This document shows positions 8,354 through 16,295 of a stretch of DNA of 32,686 nt, piece after piece. The translations under genes and the position numbers were made by a program. The notes beneath the pieces are model-generated. The model was not told where the DNA came from, did no database searches, and saw only the letters and a list, made by a program, of their open reading frames with translations. The first letter of the stretch is position 1. Every line of letters begins with the position of its first letter. The stretch is from Armatimonadota bacterium (GTDB taxonomy: Bacteria > Armatimonadota > SYMT01 > JACQGL01), in the NCBI GenBank assembly GCA_016199525.1, contig JACQGL010000187.1, positions 1 through 32,686 on the forward strand. Reading direction: 5' to 3'.

Positions 8354-8373
8354 CGGGGGCGGCGGCGCCCCCG
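8354..8373 (-). terminator. GC-rich hairpin after the aminotransferase gene
   Basis: CGGGGGCG-gcgg-CGCCCCCG gives an 8-bp stem with a four-base loop, 7 nt beyond the stop codon of the minus-strand aminotransferase gene. The sequence after it on the minus strand (GCAAATTGCG) lacks a real T-run, so termination may depend on the stem alone or on Rho. Confidence 0.45.
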
Positions 8374-8380
8374 GGACCGG

Positions 8381-9598
8381 CTACGCGGAGACCGCCGCGC
8401 GCAGGGCCTCTTCTAGAGCGGCGGCAGCGGTGGCCAGCTCCGCCGTGGTGATGTTCAGCGGCGGCGCCAGGCGGATCACCCGGTTGCTGTGTAGCGTCCA
8501 ACCGAGGATCACGCCGCGATCCAGCGCCGCGCGCGCGAACCGTTCGGTGAGCTCGGCGCTCTCGAACTCTATGCCGATTAGCAGGCCCATACCGCGCACC
8601 TCGTGAATACCGCCGTACCGCACGCCCAGCGCGCCCAGGGACGACCGCATCTCCTCCCCCAGCCGTGCGGCGCGCGCGGGCAGATCCTCCGCGAGCAGTA
8701 CCTCCAGCGCTGCCAGCCCTGCCGCACAGCAAACAGGGTGGCCGCCAAACGTAGTAACGTGCGATAGCGGCGGATCACGGCGCAGCTGCACCATCAGCGC
8801 GGGTCGCCCCGCGAAGCCGCCCAGCGGCATCCCGCCTCCCAGCGCCTTGGCCATCACCAGCACGTCCGGCACCACACCCCAGTGCTCCAGGGCGAACAGC
8901 GCTCCCGTCCGCCCGAAGCCGGTCTGAACTTCGTCGAAGATCAGCAGCGCGCCCGTCTCGTCGCACCGGCGACGCAGCTCTGGCAGGAAGCGGGGGACGG
9001 GCACACGCACGCCGCCCTCGCCCTGGATCGGCTCGGTAATTACCGCCGCCACGGTGTTGTCGATTCGCGCCAGCGCCGCCAGATCATCCCACGGCAGGAA
9101 ATCCACCTCCGGCAGCAGGGGCAGGAATGGCCGGCGGTAGACCTCCCTCCCTGTGATCGATAGGGAGCCGTGCGTGTCACCGTGGTAGCTTCCCTCGAAG
9201 GCGACCAGTCGCCGGCGGCCGGTGGCCTTCTTCGCTAGCTTGAGTGCGCCTTCGTTCGCTTCCGTACCGCTGTTGGTGAAGTAGATGACCGAGAGCGGAT
9301 CGGGGAGCAGCTCCGCCAGGCGCGCGGCAAGCCGGACCTGCGGTTCCAGCACATACTCCCCGTAGACCATCGCGTGCAGGTAACGATCTGCCTGTTCCTG
9401 GATCGCCGCCACCACCGCCGGATGCGCGTGGCCGACGTTGTTGACGCCAATCCCCGCCATCAAGTCGATGTAGCGGCGGCCATCGGTGGTGTGCAGCGTA
9501 GCCCCGCGCGCGTGGGCGATCTCCAGGCCGAGCGGCGCATCAGAGGTCTGGCACACGTGCTGGAGGAAGGCGCGGCGGAGGTCGGTGGCGTTGGGCAT
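8381..9598 (-). CDS. Class III pyridoxal-phosphate aminotransferase (acetylornithine/GABA aminotransferase-like)
   Basis: This 405-aa protein belongs to the ArgD/GabT/HemL fold group. FTNSGTEANEGALKLAKK is the phosphate-binding segment, LIFDEVQTGFGRTG (about 219-232) holds the PLP-binding Asp222, and VMAKALGGGMP (Lys251) is the Schiff-base lysine. The N-terminus (FLQHVCQTSDAPLGLEI, and further on YLHAMVYGEYV) resembles an argD-like subgroup often annotated only as aspartate aminotransferase family. Ornithine, lysine or GABA-type donors with 2-oxoglutarate are therefore all possible. No arg or lys genes are adjacent. The ATG at 9598 has no good ribosome site. Upstream lies a structured intergenic region (9643-9726). 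Confidence 0.88.
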   Translation of the reverse strand: MPNATDLRRAFLQHVCQTSDAPLGLEIAHARGATLHTTDGRRYIDLMAGIGVNNVGHAHPAVVAAIQEQADRYLHAMVYGEYVLEPQVRLAARLAELLPDPLSVIYFTNSGTEANEGALKLAKKATGRRRLVAFEGSYHGDTHGSLSITGREVYRRPFLPLLPEVDFLPWDDLAALARIDNTVAAVITEPIQGEGGVRVPVPRFLPELRRRCDETGALLIFDEVQTGFGRTGALFALEHWGVVPDVLVMAKALGGGMPLGGFAGRPALMVQLRRDPPLSHVTTFGGHPVCCAAGLAALEVLLAEDLPARAARLGEEMRSSLGALGVRYGGIHEVRGMGLLIGIEFESAELTERFARAALDRGVILGWTLHSNRVIRLAPPLNITTAELATAAAALEEALRAAVSA

Positions 9599-9642
9599 TG
9601 CGTGTTGGGCTTTGGGTGTCGAATAGAGCGCTGGCGTCCCCT

Positions 9643-9726
9643 ATGGGCCGGACGGCCTATCGATAAAGCTCAGTCGCCGGGCCGGCTGCAAAGACTTTAC
9701 CTCGAAAAGCCGTAATGCCGGCCCGG
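9643..9726. other. Structured intergenic element before the aminotransferase gene
   Basis: CCGGGCCGGC (9677-9686) and GCCGGCCCGG (9717-9726) are perfect 10-bp inverted arms around a 30-nt loop. The loop contains CTTT...AAAG, and CGGCT/AGCCG can form a competing pairing. A second hairpin, ATGGGCC-ggac-GGCCTAT (one G-U on the plus strand), sits at 9643-9660. The region lies between the LolA-like gene stop and the aminotransferase ATG. I could not match it to a known riboswitch class. It may be a terminator for the upstream gene or a leader RNA. Confidence 0.4.
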
Positions 9727-9787
9727 TCAACTGCAGCGCGTGGTTCGGCCATGCTAGTTGCAGCCCTGGAAATCAGTTCTGCGCCGG

Positions 9788-10540
9788 CTAGGGCTTCGCG
9801 AACACCTTCGCATCCAGCTTCTCGAAGAACTCCACCTCGGTCACCCTGGCATCGATCACCTTCTTGCCATCGCGAAGGGCAACGATCTTCTTGTAATGTT
9901 TGAGGCCGTCCATTTCTTGGTAGTTACTAAGGATGACGTCTTGCCGAACCTCCTTGCTCGACGATGGGTCCAGCACCCGCTGCTCTCGCTTCACCAGCAA
10001 TCCACTCGCCTTGTCGAAGTAAAGCTTCACATCCCGGTGCCCCTTGGACTTCACGAGCACGCCAACCGCAGGCTTTCCCTCGACCTTGATCTCATCGAGC
10101 ACGGAGAACTCGATGCCCTTCTCGCTCAAGAAGCCCAAGCGGTCCAGGTCCTCAGCATATTTCTGCTCTTTCATCTCGGCCAGGGCATCCTTGGGCATGT
10201 CTTGCACTTGGCCATCGGTCTGGATCCAACCCTTGTCGCCGTCGATGACCTGAGTCTGGGTGAACTTCTTGCCCATGAGCTGAAAAGTGGACTCGGTCTT
10301 GTATCGGTTGGGCATTTGCCAGGTGTCTTCAATGGTGAACGGGAGGTTGGGTTGGCCGGGGACCAAGTCAGTCGTGCCCTCGACCTTGATTCGCATCGTC
10401 CGGAGTTTGGCGATCTTCGCCTCCCCACCTTGGGCCTGGATGGCCTTTTCGACGATAGCGCGTGCCCCGTCTTGGGCAAAGGCGGCCGACGCGGCTACGA
10501 GCGGCCCACAAAGTACAAACGCCATGTGCATCTTCCGCAT
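9788..10540 (-). CDS. LolA-fold exported protein (outer-membrane lipoprotein-sorting-like)
   Basis: This 250-aa protein begins MRKMHMAFVLCGPLVAASAAFAQDG, a Sec signal peptide with AFA-QD as the likely cleavage site. AIVEKAIQAQGGEAKIAKLRTMRIKVEG is the start seen in many LolA/LppX-fold periplasmic proteins, followed by strand-rich segments such as VIDGDKGWIQTDG and VKLYFDKASGLLVKREQR. The fold usually binds lipoproteins or lipids between membranes, but the exact ligand is unknown here. GGGGAAG lies 6 nt before the ATG. GC content is low for the window (about 50-60% in sampled lines versus 73% in the neighbouring aminotransferase), with many AAG and TTC codons. That suggests transfer from another lineage. 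It is probably co-transcribed with the DUF4177-like gene 46 nt upstream. Confidence 0.72.
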   Translation of the reverse strand: MRKMHMAFVLCGPLVAASAAFAQDGARAIVEKAIQAQGGEAKIAKLRTMRIKVEGTTDLVPGQPNLPFTIEDTWQMPNRYKTESTFQLMGKKFTQTQVIDGDKGWIQTDGQVQDMPKDALAEMKEQKYAEDLDRLGFLSEKGIEFSVLDEIKVEGKPAVGVLVKSKGHRDVKLYFDKASGLLVKREQRVLDPSSSKEVRQDVILSNYQEMDGLKHYKKIVALRDGKKVIDARVTEVEFFEKLDAKVFAKP

Positions 10541-10586
10541 CGCATCTTCCCCACGATTGGCCGAACGAGCAAGTTAGGCGGCCGAC

Positions 10587-10808
10587 CTACTGCTGACGAG
10601 GTCGGCGAAGAACGAAGGTGACAACCGGCTCCTGGCTTCCGCAGCCGACCACCAGGAGCCCGTAGGAACTCGCATTCGATGAAACGACTTCCCACCCTTC
10701 GGCAACCAGTTCATTGACCGATTTCTCAACGGCAGACCAGTCGATCGACTGACCACCTCTGGTCATCTTTGGCACGCCCGAGAAGATCTTGTACCCGAAT
10801 TGCGCCAT
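10587..10808 (-). CDS. DUF4177-like small protein
   Basis: The protein has 73 aa when started at the ATG at 10808, preceded by GGGGGTGA. The ORF-track start is 26 codons further up and has no ribosome site. FGYKIFSG, VEKSVNELVAEGWEVVSSN and PVVTFVLRRP match the pattern of DUF4177 proteins (a tyrosine-containing first strand, a helix with N-E-L-x-x-E-G-W-E, and a last strand ending in F-V-L-x-R). Those are small cytoplasmic proteins of unknown function. It shares the reduced GC and the strand of the LolA-like gene directly downstream, so the two probably form one unit and arrived together. Confidence 0.7.
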   Translation of the reverse strand: MAQFGYKIFSGVPKMTRGGQSIDWSAVEKSVNELVAEGWEVVSSNASSYGLLVVGCGSQEPVVTFVLRRPRQQ

Positions 10809-11188
10809 CTTCGTCACCCCCACCGTCGCCGCCGAACTACTTATTTTGCCTCTACGGCCGTCGCGAGTGAGTGGTCCATTCGGCAAGTATCATGTGCACA
10901 CTCGGGGGTTTTTGGCCGCCGGATGTCGTCGGCTCTACCGCGACCAGCACTGCCACCAGCCTGCCCCGAAAGCCTTCGGGGCCTGGCGTCCGCCGATTGC
11001 CAAAGGCTCCCCAACCTTACCGGATGCACCGTTAGATAGGCGACAGCCACCCTGCCGAGTGCTCTTTATCCTCTCTTACTATTTCTCTGAGGTCCCAGCC
11101 ATTTGAGGAGGACACAGGAGGGGCAAGATGCTGCACGGCAGTCGGTGATCTGGCCGGCCTGATAGTGGTCCCCAGCTGGAAAAACAGA
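10809..11188. other. Intergenic region with palindrome, no gene seen
   Basis: This 380-nt stretch lies upstream of the DUF4177-like gene and downstream of the 94-aa protein gene, both on the minus strand. The ORF-track entries here have no recognisable protein features. The identifiable contents are copy 2 of the window-wide palindrome (10963-10982) and a strong plus-strand ribosome site (AGGAGGGG near 11127) serving only a six-codon ORF, which I take as chance. Confidence 0.5.
10963..10982. repeat. 20-nt palindrome, copy 2 (one mismatch)
   Basis: GCCCCGAAAGCCTTCGGGGC differs by one base from the perfect palindrome at 4383-4402 and 12653-12672. It lies in a 380-nt non-coding stretch about 155 nt before the DUF4177-like gene start. 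Confidence 0.7.
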
Positions 11189-11473
11189 TTACCGGCGCGT
11201 GGGAGGAGCGGCGGGCGGCGGGATGACTTCTCCGAACGATTCATCCGCGACCTCCTGCGCCGTTGCCACGAGTCGGGCTACCAGCTCGTCCCTGGCTGCC
11301 TCACCCTCGGGGAAATAGACCGCCAGCCGGCCCTCTCGCAGATAGACGGGGAAGGTGGCCACCACCCCGACATAGCCGACGATCGATCCCTCCGTGGGAT
11401 GCGCCACAGCAGCGGGCATGGACTGCCCGCCGGTGACGTCAATCAGTCGCGTTCGCTCGGCGTCGTTAGCCAA
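11189..11473 (-). CDS. Hypothetical 94-aa protein with TTG start
   Basis: The ORF track gives 140 aa, but the first 46 residues look like translated leader. An in-frame TTG at 11473 is preceded by AAAGGAGG at 9-nt spacing, the best ribosome site in this part of the window. The product then reads MANDAERTRLIDVTGGQSMP. It continues as a strand-rich centre (GSIVGYVGVVATFPVYLREGRLAVYFPEG), an amphipathic helix (ARDELVARLVATAQEVADESF) and a Pro/Ala tail. I recognise no family. It is divergent from the methyltransferase at 11843 and stands alone on its strand. Confidence 0.55.
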   Translation of the reverse strand: MANDAERTRLIDVTGGQSMPAAVAHPTEGSIVGYVGVVATFPVYLREGRLAVYFPEGEAARDELVARLVATAQEVADESFGEVIPPPAAPPTRR

Positions 11474-11842
11474 AACCGGTTCCCTCCTTTGCGAGCCGAA
11501 CGCGATCTGGCCGGAGAGGCAAATCACGCGTCCGGGCGATGCCGCGCCGCAGGCGCGCGGGCCGTGGGTGCCCGCGGAACGACGCTCGCCGCCCACAGGC
11601 TGTCCGGGCAAGGGCGGCAGGTCAGCCCATTATAGGGGCCGTCGCCGGATAGCGTCAACCGCGCCTCGCGCTCTGGAGTCTGCACCTGGATTTCAGACAG
11701 GAACTACTCTGTTCTCCGGAAAGGGCAGACCTTGAGGCGCCTGGTCTCCGCCACCCGAAGGAGGACCACGTCGCCGTTGCCGCGTACTGCATGGGTGAGC
11801 AGCGTTCGCCCGCGCCGGGCGCCACGACGGCTCCTGCTGACT
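11474..11842. other. Divergent intergenic region, no gene seen
   Basis: This 369-nt stretch lies between divergent starts and should carry the promoters of the 94-aa protein and the methyltransferase genes. Open frames run through it on both strands, but their translations are Arg/Pro-rich with no features, as expected for shadows in high-GC DNA. CCCATTATAGGGG near 11630 is the most AT-rich spot. I see no convincing promoter pair. Confidence 0.4.
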
Positions 11843-12595
11843 ATGCCGACCTGGGATCCTGATCTCCTGGAATTTGAAGCCCGCATGGCGCGCCGTTACC
11901 GTTGGCTGTTCGCGAACTGGGAGCAGGCTGTTGCAAACGAGGGCCGCCGCCTGGACGCGCTCCTCCGTTCGCGAGGGGTAAGACGGGTGCTCGATGCTGC
12001 CTGCGGTGCGGGCAGGCAGGCGATTGCTCTGGCGGAGCACGGCTTCCCGGTGGTGGTAAGCGACATCTCGGTGGCGATGCTGGCGGCCACCCGTGCTGAA
12101 GCAGCCCGACGCGGACTGCGGATCGACTACTGTGCCGCCGATTTCCGCGCCCTGCCGTTCTTTGGCGCCGCGTTTGATGCGGCGCTCTGCTGCGGGAACT
12201 CTCTGGCCCACTGCCTTACGAACGAGCAGCTCCGCGCCGCCCTGGTAGGCTTCCGACGAGCTGTGCACTGCGGGGGTATCCTGGTAGCGGACCTCCGCAA
12301 CTACGAGCCGATCCTGCGGAACCGCCCGCGCTTTCACTTCCGCCAGATGCACGAGCGTCCCGAGGGGCGCCTGCTGGTATTCGACGTGTGGGATTACCAC
12401 GCCGATGGGACACTGACGTTCAACGTCTTTTTCGTCGAAGAGGGCCCAGAGGGATGGACCACGGAATGCCTGTCCACGCTCCAGGCCCCGCACCTGCCGG
12501 AAGCGTTTGCATCCGCGCTGCGCGAAGCGGGTTTTGAACCGGAGGATCTACGTGTCACCAACGCGTGGGTAGAGGTGGTAGCAGTGGCGGTGTGA
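11843..12595 (+). CDS. Class I SAM-dependent methyltransferase
   Basis: This 250-aa protein has the Rossmann methyltransferase motifs. Motif I is VLDAACGAGRQAIALAEHG, followed by VVVSDISVAMLAAT (acidic residue at the end of strand 2), IDYCAADFRALPF (motif II/III) and AALCCGNSLAHC (motif IV). The C-NSL-H-C segment and the later VFDVWDYHADGTLTFNVFFVEE resemble the glycine/sarcosine N-methyltransferase-like group, but the substrate cannot be set from sequence. I chose the ATG at 11843 (MPTWDPDLLEFEARM) because upstream codons read as featureless Arg/Pro-rich sequence; its ribosome site is weak. The next gene on the strand is a membrane protein after 147 nt. Confidence 0.85.
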   Translation: MPTWDPDLLEFEARMARRYRWLFANWEQAVANEGRRLDALLRSRGVRRVLDAACGAGRQAIALAEHGFPVVVSDISVAMLAATRAEAARRGLRIDYCAADFRALPFFGAAFDAALCCGNSLAHCLTNEQLRAALVGFRRAVHCGGILVADLRNYEPILRNRPRFHFRQMHERPEGRLLVFDVWDYHADGTLTFNVFFVEEGPEGWTTECLSTLQAPHLPEAFASALREAGFEPEDLRVTNAWVEVVAVAV

Positions 12596-12652
12596 GAAGG
12601 TGGTGTCGGGCACCTTACCCGGGCCATCGCAGGCCAGGGGGCATTCCGATTC

Positions 12653-12672
12653 GCCCCGAAAGCTTTCGGGGC
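12653..12672. repeat. Perfect 20-nt palindrome, copy 3
   Basis: GCCCCGAAAGCTTTCGGGGC is identical to copy 1 and extends to 22 nt with flanking C and G. It lies between the methyltransferase gene (58 nt after its stop) and the next plus-strand gene. Confidence 0.75.
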
Positions 12673-12742
12673 GGCCCTGCGGCGCGCACCTTTTTGAGAG
12701 CGCGGTGGGCGCTTTTGCCATCCAGACCACCGGGGAGCGGCG

Positions 12743-13282
12743 ATGTCTGAACGAAGCCCCGAATGGGGGACCAACGTGCGACTTGCACTGGCGCTGATCG
12801 CCAGTGCTCTTACCTATGGCGGCGCGTCCATTGTGGCGATGAAGCTGGCCGCCGCAATGGACCTGCTGGAGTTCGTTGCTGTGCCCATCCGGTGGCTGGC
12901 AGAGCACCGGCTCATCACTGCCATCACGATGGCGGGCTTCTGGTTGCTGGCCGGGATCCTGCTGGCGACCAGCCGGCTGGGGAAGGCAACGCGGCACGGC
13001 CGGCGTGTGCGATTTGCCTCGCTGCTGTGGGCAAACATCGTCGCCGGCCTGGCAGTCGGGCTGGCGGAGGCAGGCGCGCTATCTCTCCTGCGGCTGGGCC
13101 GCGGTATCGCCGATCCGACCCCCGCGGAGATCGTCTACTTTCCGCAGGAAATCCTCAGCGGCACTGTCGGGTGGTTCCTGGGATCGCTCCCTGTGTTGTT
13201 GCCCTGGTGTGTGCTGCTGGGGATCGTCAATGCGCACCTGTTGGACCCGATGCAGTCGGGATGGCGGCTATGGAGGCGCTGA
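12743..13282 (+). CDS. Hypothetical four-helix membrane protein
   Basis: This 179-aa protein starts at an ATG preceded by GGGGAGCGGCG. Four hydrophobic segments are visible: LALALIASALTYGGASIVAM, AITMAGFWLLAGILLA, LLWANIVAGLAVGLAEAGAL and GWFLGSLPVLLPWCVLLGIV. Basic residues between helices 2 and 3 (RLGKATRHGRRVR) suggest a cytoplasmic loop. I recognise no family. The adjacent GT-C-like gene lies 114 nt downstream on the same strand, so a shared envelope role is possible but unproven. A 25-codon ORF overlaps the stop (TGATG), but I do not count it as a gene. Confidence 0.65.
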   Translation: MSERSPEWGTNVRLALALIASALTYGGASIVAMKLAAAMDLLEFVAVPIRWLAEHRLITAITMAGFWLLAGILLATSRLGKATRHGRRVRFASLLWANIVAGLAVGLAEAGALSLLRLGRGIADPTPAEIVYFPQEILSGTVGWFLGSLPVLLPWCVLLGIVNAHLLDPMQSGWRLWRR

Positions 13283-13396
13283 TGGCGGCGGCGCTGCATT
13301 ACCGCGGAATGCATCTTTACCGTCGCCGGCGGCCGCTCTTTCTCGGCCTCATCCCATAGAACCGGTCCAATCAGGGTAAGAGGCGGGACCAGGACG

Positions 13397-15094
13397 GTGC
13401 TTCCTAAACCGGTGTCTATCGCCACGCCTCGCAAGACCCTTCGCAGGCCCTCCGCGCGCGCACGGGCGCTACGATATCGCCGCAGGGTGTGGGTGGCGCT
13501 CGTGGTGGCCGCGTGCCTGGCGTGCACCACGGTCCCCTATCTCTACGGCTGGTCGGTAACGCCACCGGGCAGGGTGTTCACCTGGACCCCCACCCTGAAC
13601 GGCGCGGACGCCTGCACCTACCTGGCGCACATCGCCCAGGTAGTCGCCGGCCGGGTGCTGGTGGATGACCCGTTCACTTCCGAGCCTCATCCACCCCGGC
13701 TGCTGATGCCGCAGGTCCTGGCGCTGGGCTGGCTGGCGCGGGGGACGGGGATCGGCCCCGTGGCCGCCTACCAGATCGGCCGGCTGGCGAGCGGAACGCT
13801 GCTGCTGCTTGCTGGCTACTGGCTCGCCTGCTGTCTGCTGCCTACGGGACGGCAGCGGCGGCTGGCTCTCCTGCTGCTCGCCTTCTCGGGCGGCCTGTCA
13901 TTTTACCTGGAGGGGGGCGCGGACCTGGGCTTGCTGCCACACAGACTTCGGGAGACGGCGGATGCCGTTATCCCGGAGAGCAACACGTTCCATAGCATTC
14001 ACAACCTGCCGCACCTGTCCCTCTCCGCAGCGCTAATGACGGGGATCTTCGCCTGCTTCCTGGAGCACCGTCGGCGCCCCGCTCGTGGCTGGCTCGGGCT
14101 GATCGCGGTGCAGGCCCTGCTCCTGGTCCTCACCCATCCGTGGGACCTCGTGCCGATCGTGGCGGTAGCGGCGGCAATGGTGGCGCTTGAAGGGATAAGA
14201 AGGGGTCTGCCGACGCGCCCCCTGGCCGCTCTGGGGGCGGTGCTGGCCGGAGCGGCCCCCGGGGGCGTGTACTATGCGTGGGTGACAGCGACAGAGCCGG
14301 TGTACCGCGCCCTCACCCGCGACGCGCTGGCGGTGCGGCCCGCGTGGGTGTACGGGGGCGGCTTTGCGCCGCTGTTGCTCCTGGCGACGGGGCTGGTGGC
14401 CGTGCCGGGCCGGCAGCGGCGTTTGGGTCGGCTGGCGCTGCCGCTGCTCTGGGTGGTAGCCGTGGCCTTCTTCCTCACCGACGCTGTGGATATCAACGGC
14501 AAGCAGAACCGGCTGGTGGGCGGGGTGCACGTGGCCTTAGCGATCCTGGCGGCAGCGGGGCTGGATGCGGCACTACGATCCAGACCCTGCCGCCGCCTGC
14601 TGGCGTGCTTTCCGCGGCCTGGGGTGGCGCGCGCCGTGCTGGCGGGGCTGGCGGTGCTGCTGGCATCCCCGAGCAGCTACGCCCTCATCGCACGGCAGAT
14701 TACCTGGTACGACAGCGGCGCCTGGGTTGCGCATTACCACCCGCGCGCCCTGCACGCCGCCGCCGCCTGGCTGCGTGGCCACGCGGGAGATGGGGACCTG
14801 GTCCTGGCAGGTCCGCAGGCGGGGGCCTGGCTGCCGGTCCTCTCGCTGAACCGCACCTACTACGGGCACTGGCACTTCACCCTGGACCGCGCGCGCAAAG
14901 AGCGAGCGCTAGCACGGTTCTTCTTCGCCCCGTGGGCGATGGGAGCAAGGAAGGATTGGCTTCGCCGCCAGGGGATTCGCTATGTCCTCTGGTGGCCCGG
15001 AGAGTGGCCCCTTCCACCCCCGCCTCTGAGCGAGCCAGGGCTGAGCGAGCGCTGGCGATCCGCAGAGATGGTGCTCTACGAAGTGGGGGAGTGA
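13397..15094 (+). CDS. Large multi-pass membrane protein, GT-C glycosyltransferase-like topology
   Basis: This 565-aa protein starts at GTG (13397) after GGGACCAGGA. A basic N-terminus leads into the first membrane helix (VWVALVVAACLACTTVPYLYG). The loop PPGRVFTWTPTLNGADACTYLAHI follows, then many hydrophobic helices up to about residue 440, and a soluble C-terminal part (HYHPRALHAAAAWLRGHAGDGDLVLAGPQ). The Asp in the first loop and the overall plan recall GT-C enzymes using polyprenyl-phosphate sugars, and I have the impression of similar uncharacterised proteins in Chloroflexota and Armatimonadota. No defining catalytic motif is evident, so the enzymatic role is inferred from topology. It is convergent with ispDF, with 25 nt between the stops. 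Confidence 0.7.
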   Translation: MLPKPVSIATPRKTLRRPSARARALRYRRRVWVALVVAACLACTTVPYLYGWSVTPPGRVFTWTPTLNGADACTYLAHIAQVVAGRVLVDDPFTSEPHPPRLLMPQVLALGWLARGTGIGPVAAYQIGRLASGTLLLLAGYWLACCLLPTGRQRRLALLLLAFSGGLSFYLEGGADLGLLPHRLRETADAVIPESNTFHSIHNLPHLSLSAALMTGIFACFLEHRRRPARGWLGLIAVQALLLVLTHPWDLVPIVAVAAAMVALEGIRRGLPTRPLAALGAVLAGAAPGGVYYAWVTATEPVYRALTRDALAVRPAWVYGGGFAPLLLLATGLVAVPGRQRRLGRLALPLLWVVAVAFFLTDAVDINGKQNRLVGGVHVALAILAAAGLDAALRSRPCRRLLACFPRPGVARAVLAGLAVLLASPSSYALIARQITWYDSGAWVAHYHPRALHAAAAWLRGHAGDGDLVLAGPQAGAWLPVLSLNRTYYGHWHFTLDRARKERALARFFFAPWAMGARKDWLRRQGIRYVLWWPGEWPLPPPPLSEPGLSERWRSAEMVLYEVGE

Positions 15095-15104
15095 CCGCGC
15101 GGTT

Positions 15105-15116
15105 GCCCCTCGGGGC
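15105..15116. terminator. Small hairpin between convergent genes
   Basis: GCCCC-TC-GGGGC lies in the 25-nt gap between the GT-C-like gene stop and the ispDF stop. It could end transcription in both directions, though it has no T-run and a very tight loop. Confidence 0.4.
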
Positions 15117-15119
15117 CTC

Positions 15120-16295
15120 TCACTGCCTTACGCGCCGTACCGTGGCCGTGGCGCAGGCGGCGATCCCCTCCCCGCGCCCTACGAAGCCCAGGCCCTCGTT
15201 CGTGGTCGCCTTGATACTCACTCGCCCGGCGTCGATGCCCAGGGCGGCGGTGATTCGCTCCCGCATCGAGTCCACATAGGGGCGGATTTTCGGCGACTCT
15301 GCCAGCAGCATCGCGTCCACGTTGACCACCCCCCAGCCGCTCTGTGCCAGCTTGCCGCCCACGTCGCGGAGCAGCTCGATGCTGGCGATGCCCGCGTAGC
15401 GCGGGTCCGTATTCGGGTAGTGCAAGCCGATGTCTCCCAGAGCGGCGGCGCCCAGGAGGGCGTCGCAGATGGCGTGCAAGAGCACGTCCGCGTCCGAGTG
15501 ACCCACCAGACCGCGAGGATGGGGAATCGGCACGCCGCCCAGGAAGAGGAGCCGCCCCTCGGCGAAGCGGTGTGCATCGTAGCCGAAGCCGGTGCGCATC
15601 TCGCCGGCGGCTCTCAAGAGAATTTCAGATGCCCGCGTCAGGTCTTCGGGGACAGTCACTTTCAGATTATCCGGATCCCCGGGCACCAGACGCACGGGAT
15701 AGCCCAGCCGTCGGACCAGCGTGGCATCGTCGGTAACTGGCCCGGTGTAGGAATCGAACCGCGCGTAGGCATCCAGGATCCACTCTCTCCGGAAGACCTG
15801 CGGGGTCTGGACGGTATAGAGGGAAGTACGATCCACCCAGTCGCCCACGCAGGCATCCTGTGCCCGCACGATGGTGTCGGAGATGGGCAGGGCGGGGATC
15901 GCGGCGCCGCTCTCCCGCGCGGCGGAGAGCAGCCTCTCCACCAGGGCGAGGGTAAGTAGCGGGCGAGCTCCATCATGGATGGCCACCAGCTCGGCGGCAG
16001 CGTCCACCTGGGCCAGGCCGGCGCGAACGCTGTCGTAGCGTTCCACGCCTCCCTCGCAGACCCGCCACTCCCGGCCCGGTTGGGGTGTCAGCACCTCCTC
16101 CGCCAGTGCCCGGGCGCGCTCCAGGTCTGCCTGTGCGGCAACGAGGACAAACTGAGTGATGTGGGAACAGGCGCCGAGGGCACCTAGGGACCACTCGAGG
16201 ACCGACCGACCAGCGAGGCGGGCGAATACCTTGTTTTCGCCGCCGCCAAAGCGTCTCGCCTGTCCGGCAGCGACAATGACCGCCGCGACGCTCAT
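15120..16295 (-). CDS. ispDF: Bifunctional IspD/IspF (MEP pathway)
   Basis: The IspD half (about 1-228) couples CTP with methylerythritol phosphate. It shows the nucleotidyltransferase loop [21 protein letters not shown] with Arg14/15 and Lys22, then [19 protein letters not shown] and the TDD motif (about 188-190). The IspF half (from [12 protein letters not shown] at 233) makes the cyclodiphosphate and carries the zinc ligands Asp240, His242 and His274 (in [12 protein letters not shown]), plus [15 protein letters not shown] and the C-terminal [11 protein letters not shown]. The total of 391 aa matches known IspDF fusions. Separate ispD and ispF are the commoner arrangement. The ATG overlaps the stop of the PIN/TRAM gene (TGATG), indicating translational coupling. 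Confidence 0.97.
   Translation of the reverse strand: MSVAAVIVAAGQARRFGGGENKVFARLAGRSVLEWSLGALGACSHITQFVLVAAQADLERARALAEEVLTPQPGREWRVCEGGVERYDSVRAGLAQVDAAAELVAIHDGARPLLTLALVERLLSAARESGAAIPALPISDTIVRAQDACVGDWVDRTSLYTVQTPQVFRREWILDAYARFDSYTGPVTDDATLVRRLGYPVRLVPGDPDNLKVTVPEDLTRASEILLRAAGEMRTGFGYDAHRFAEGRLLFLGGVPIPHPRGLVGHSDADVLLHAICDALLGAAALGDIGLHYPNTDPRYAGIASIELLRDVGGKLAQSGWGVVNVDAMLLAESPKIRPYVDSMRERITAALGIDAGRVSIKATTNEGLGFVGRGEGIAACATATVRRVRQ

Noticed and set aside
11127-11160. Strong plus-strand ribosome site before a six-codon ORF
   Set aside because: ATG CTG CAC GGC AGT CGG TGA encodes six residues with no following gene to attenuate.
13281-13358. 25-codon ORF overlapping the stop of the small membrane protein
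   Set aside because: The TGATG overlap is suggestive, but the Arg-rich peptide has no features and no separate support.
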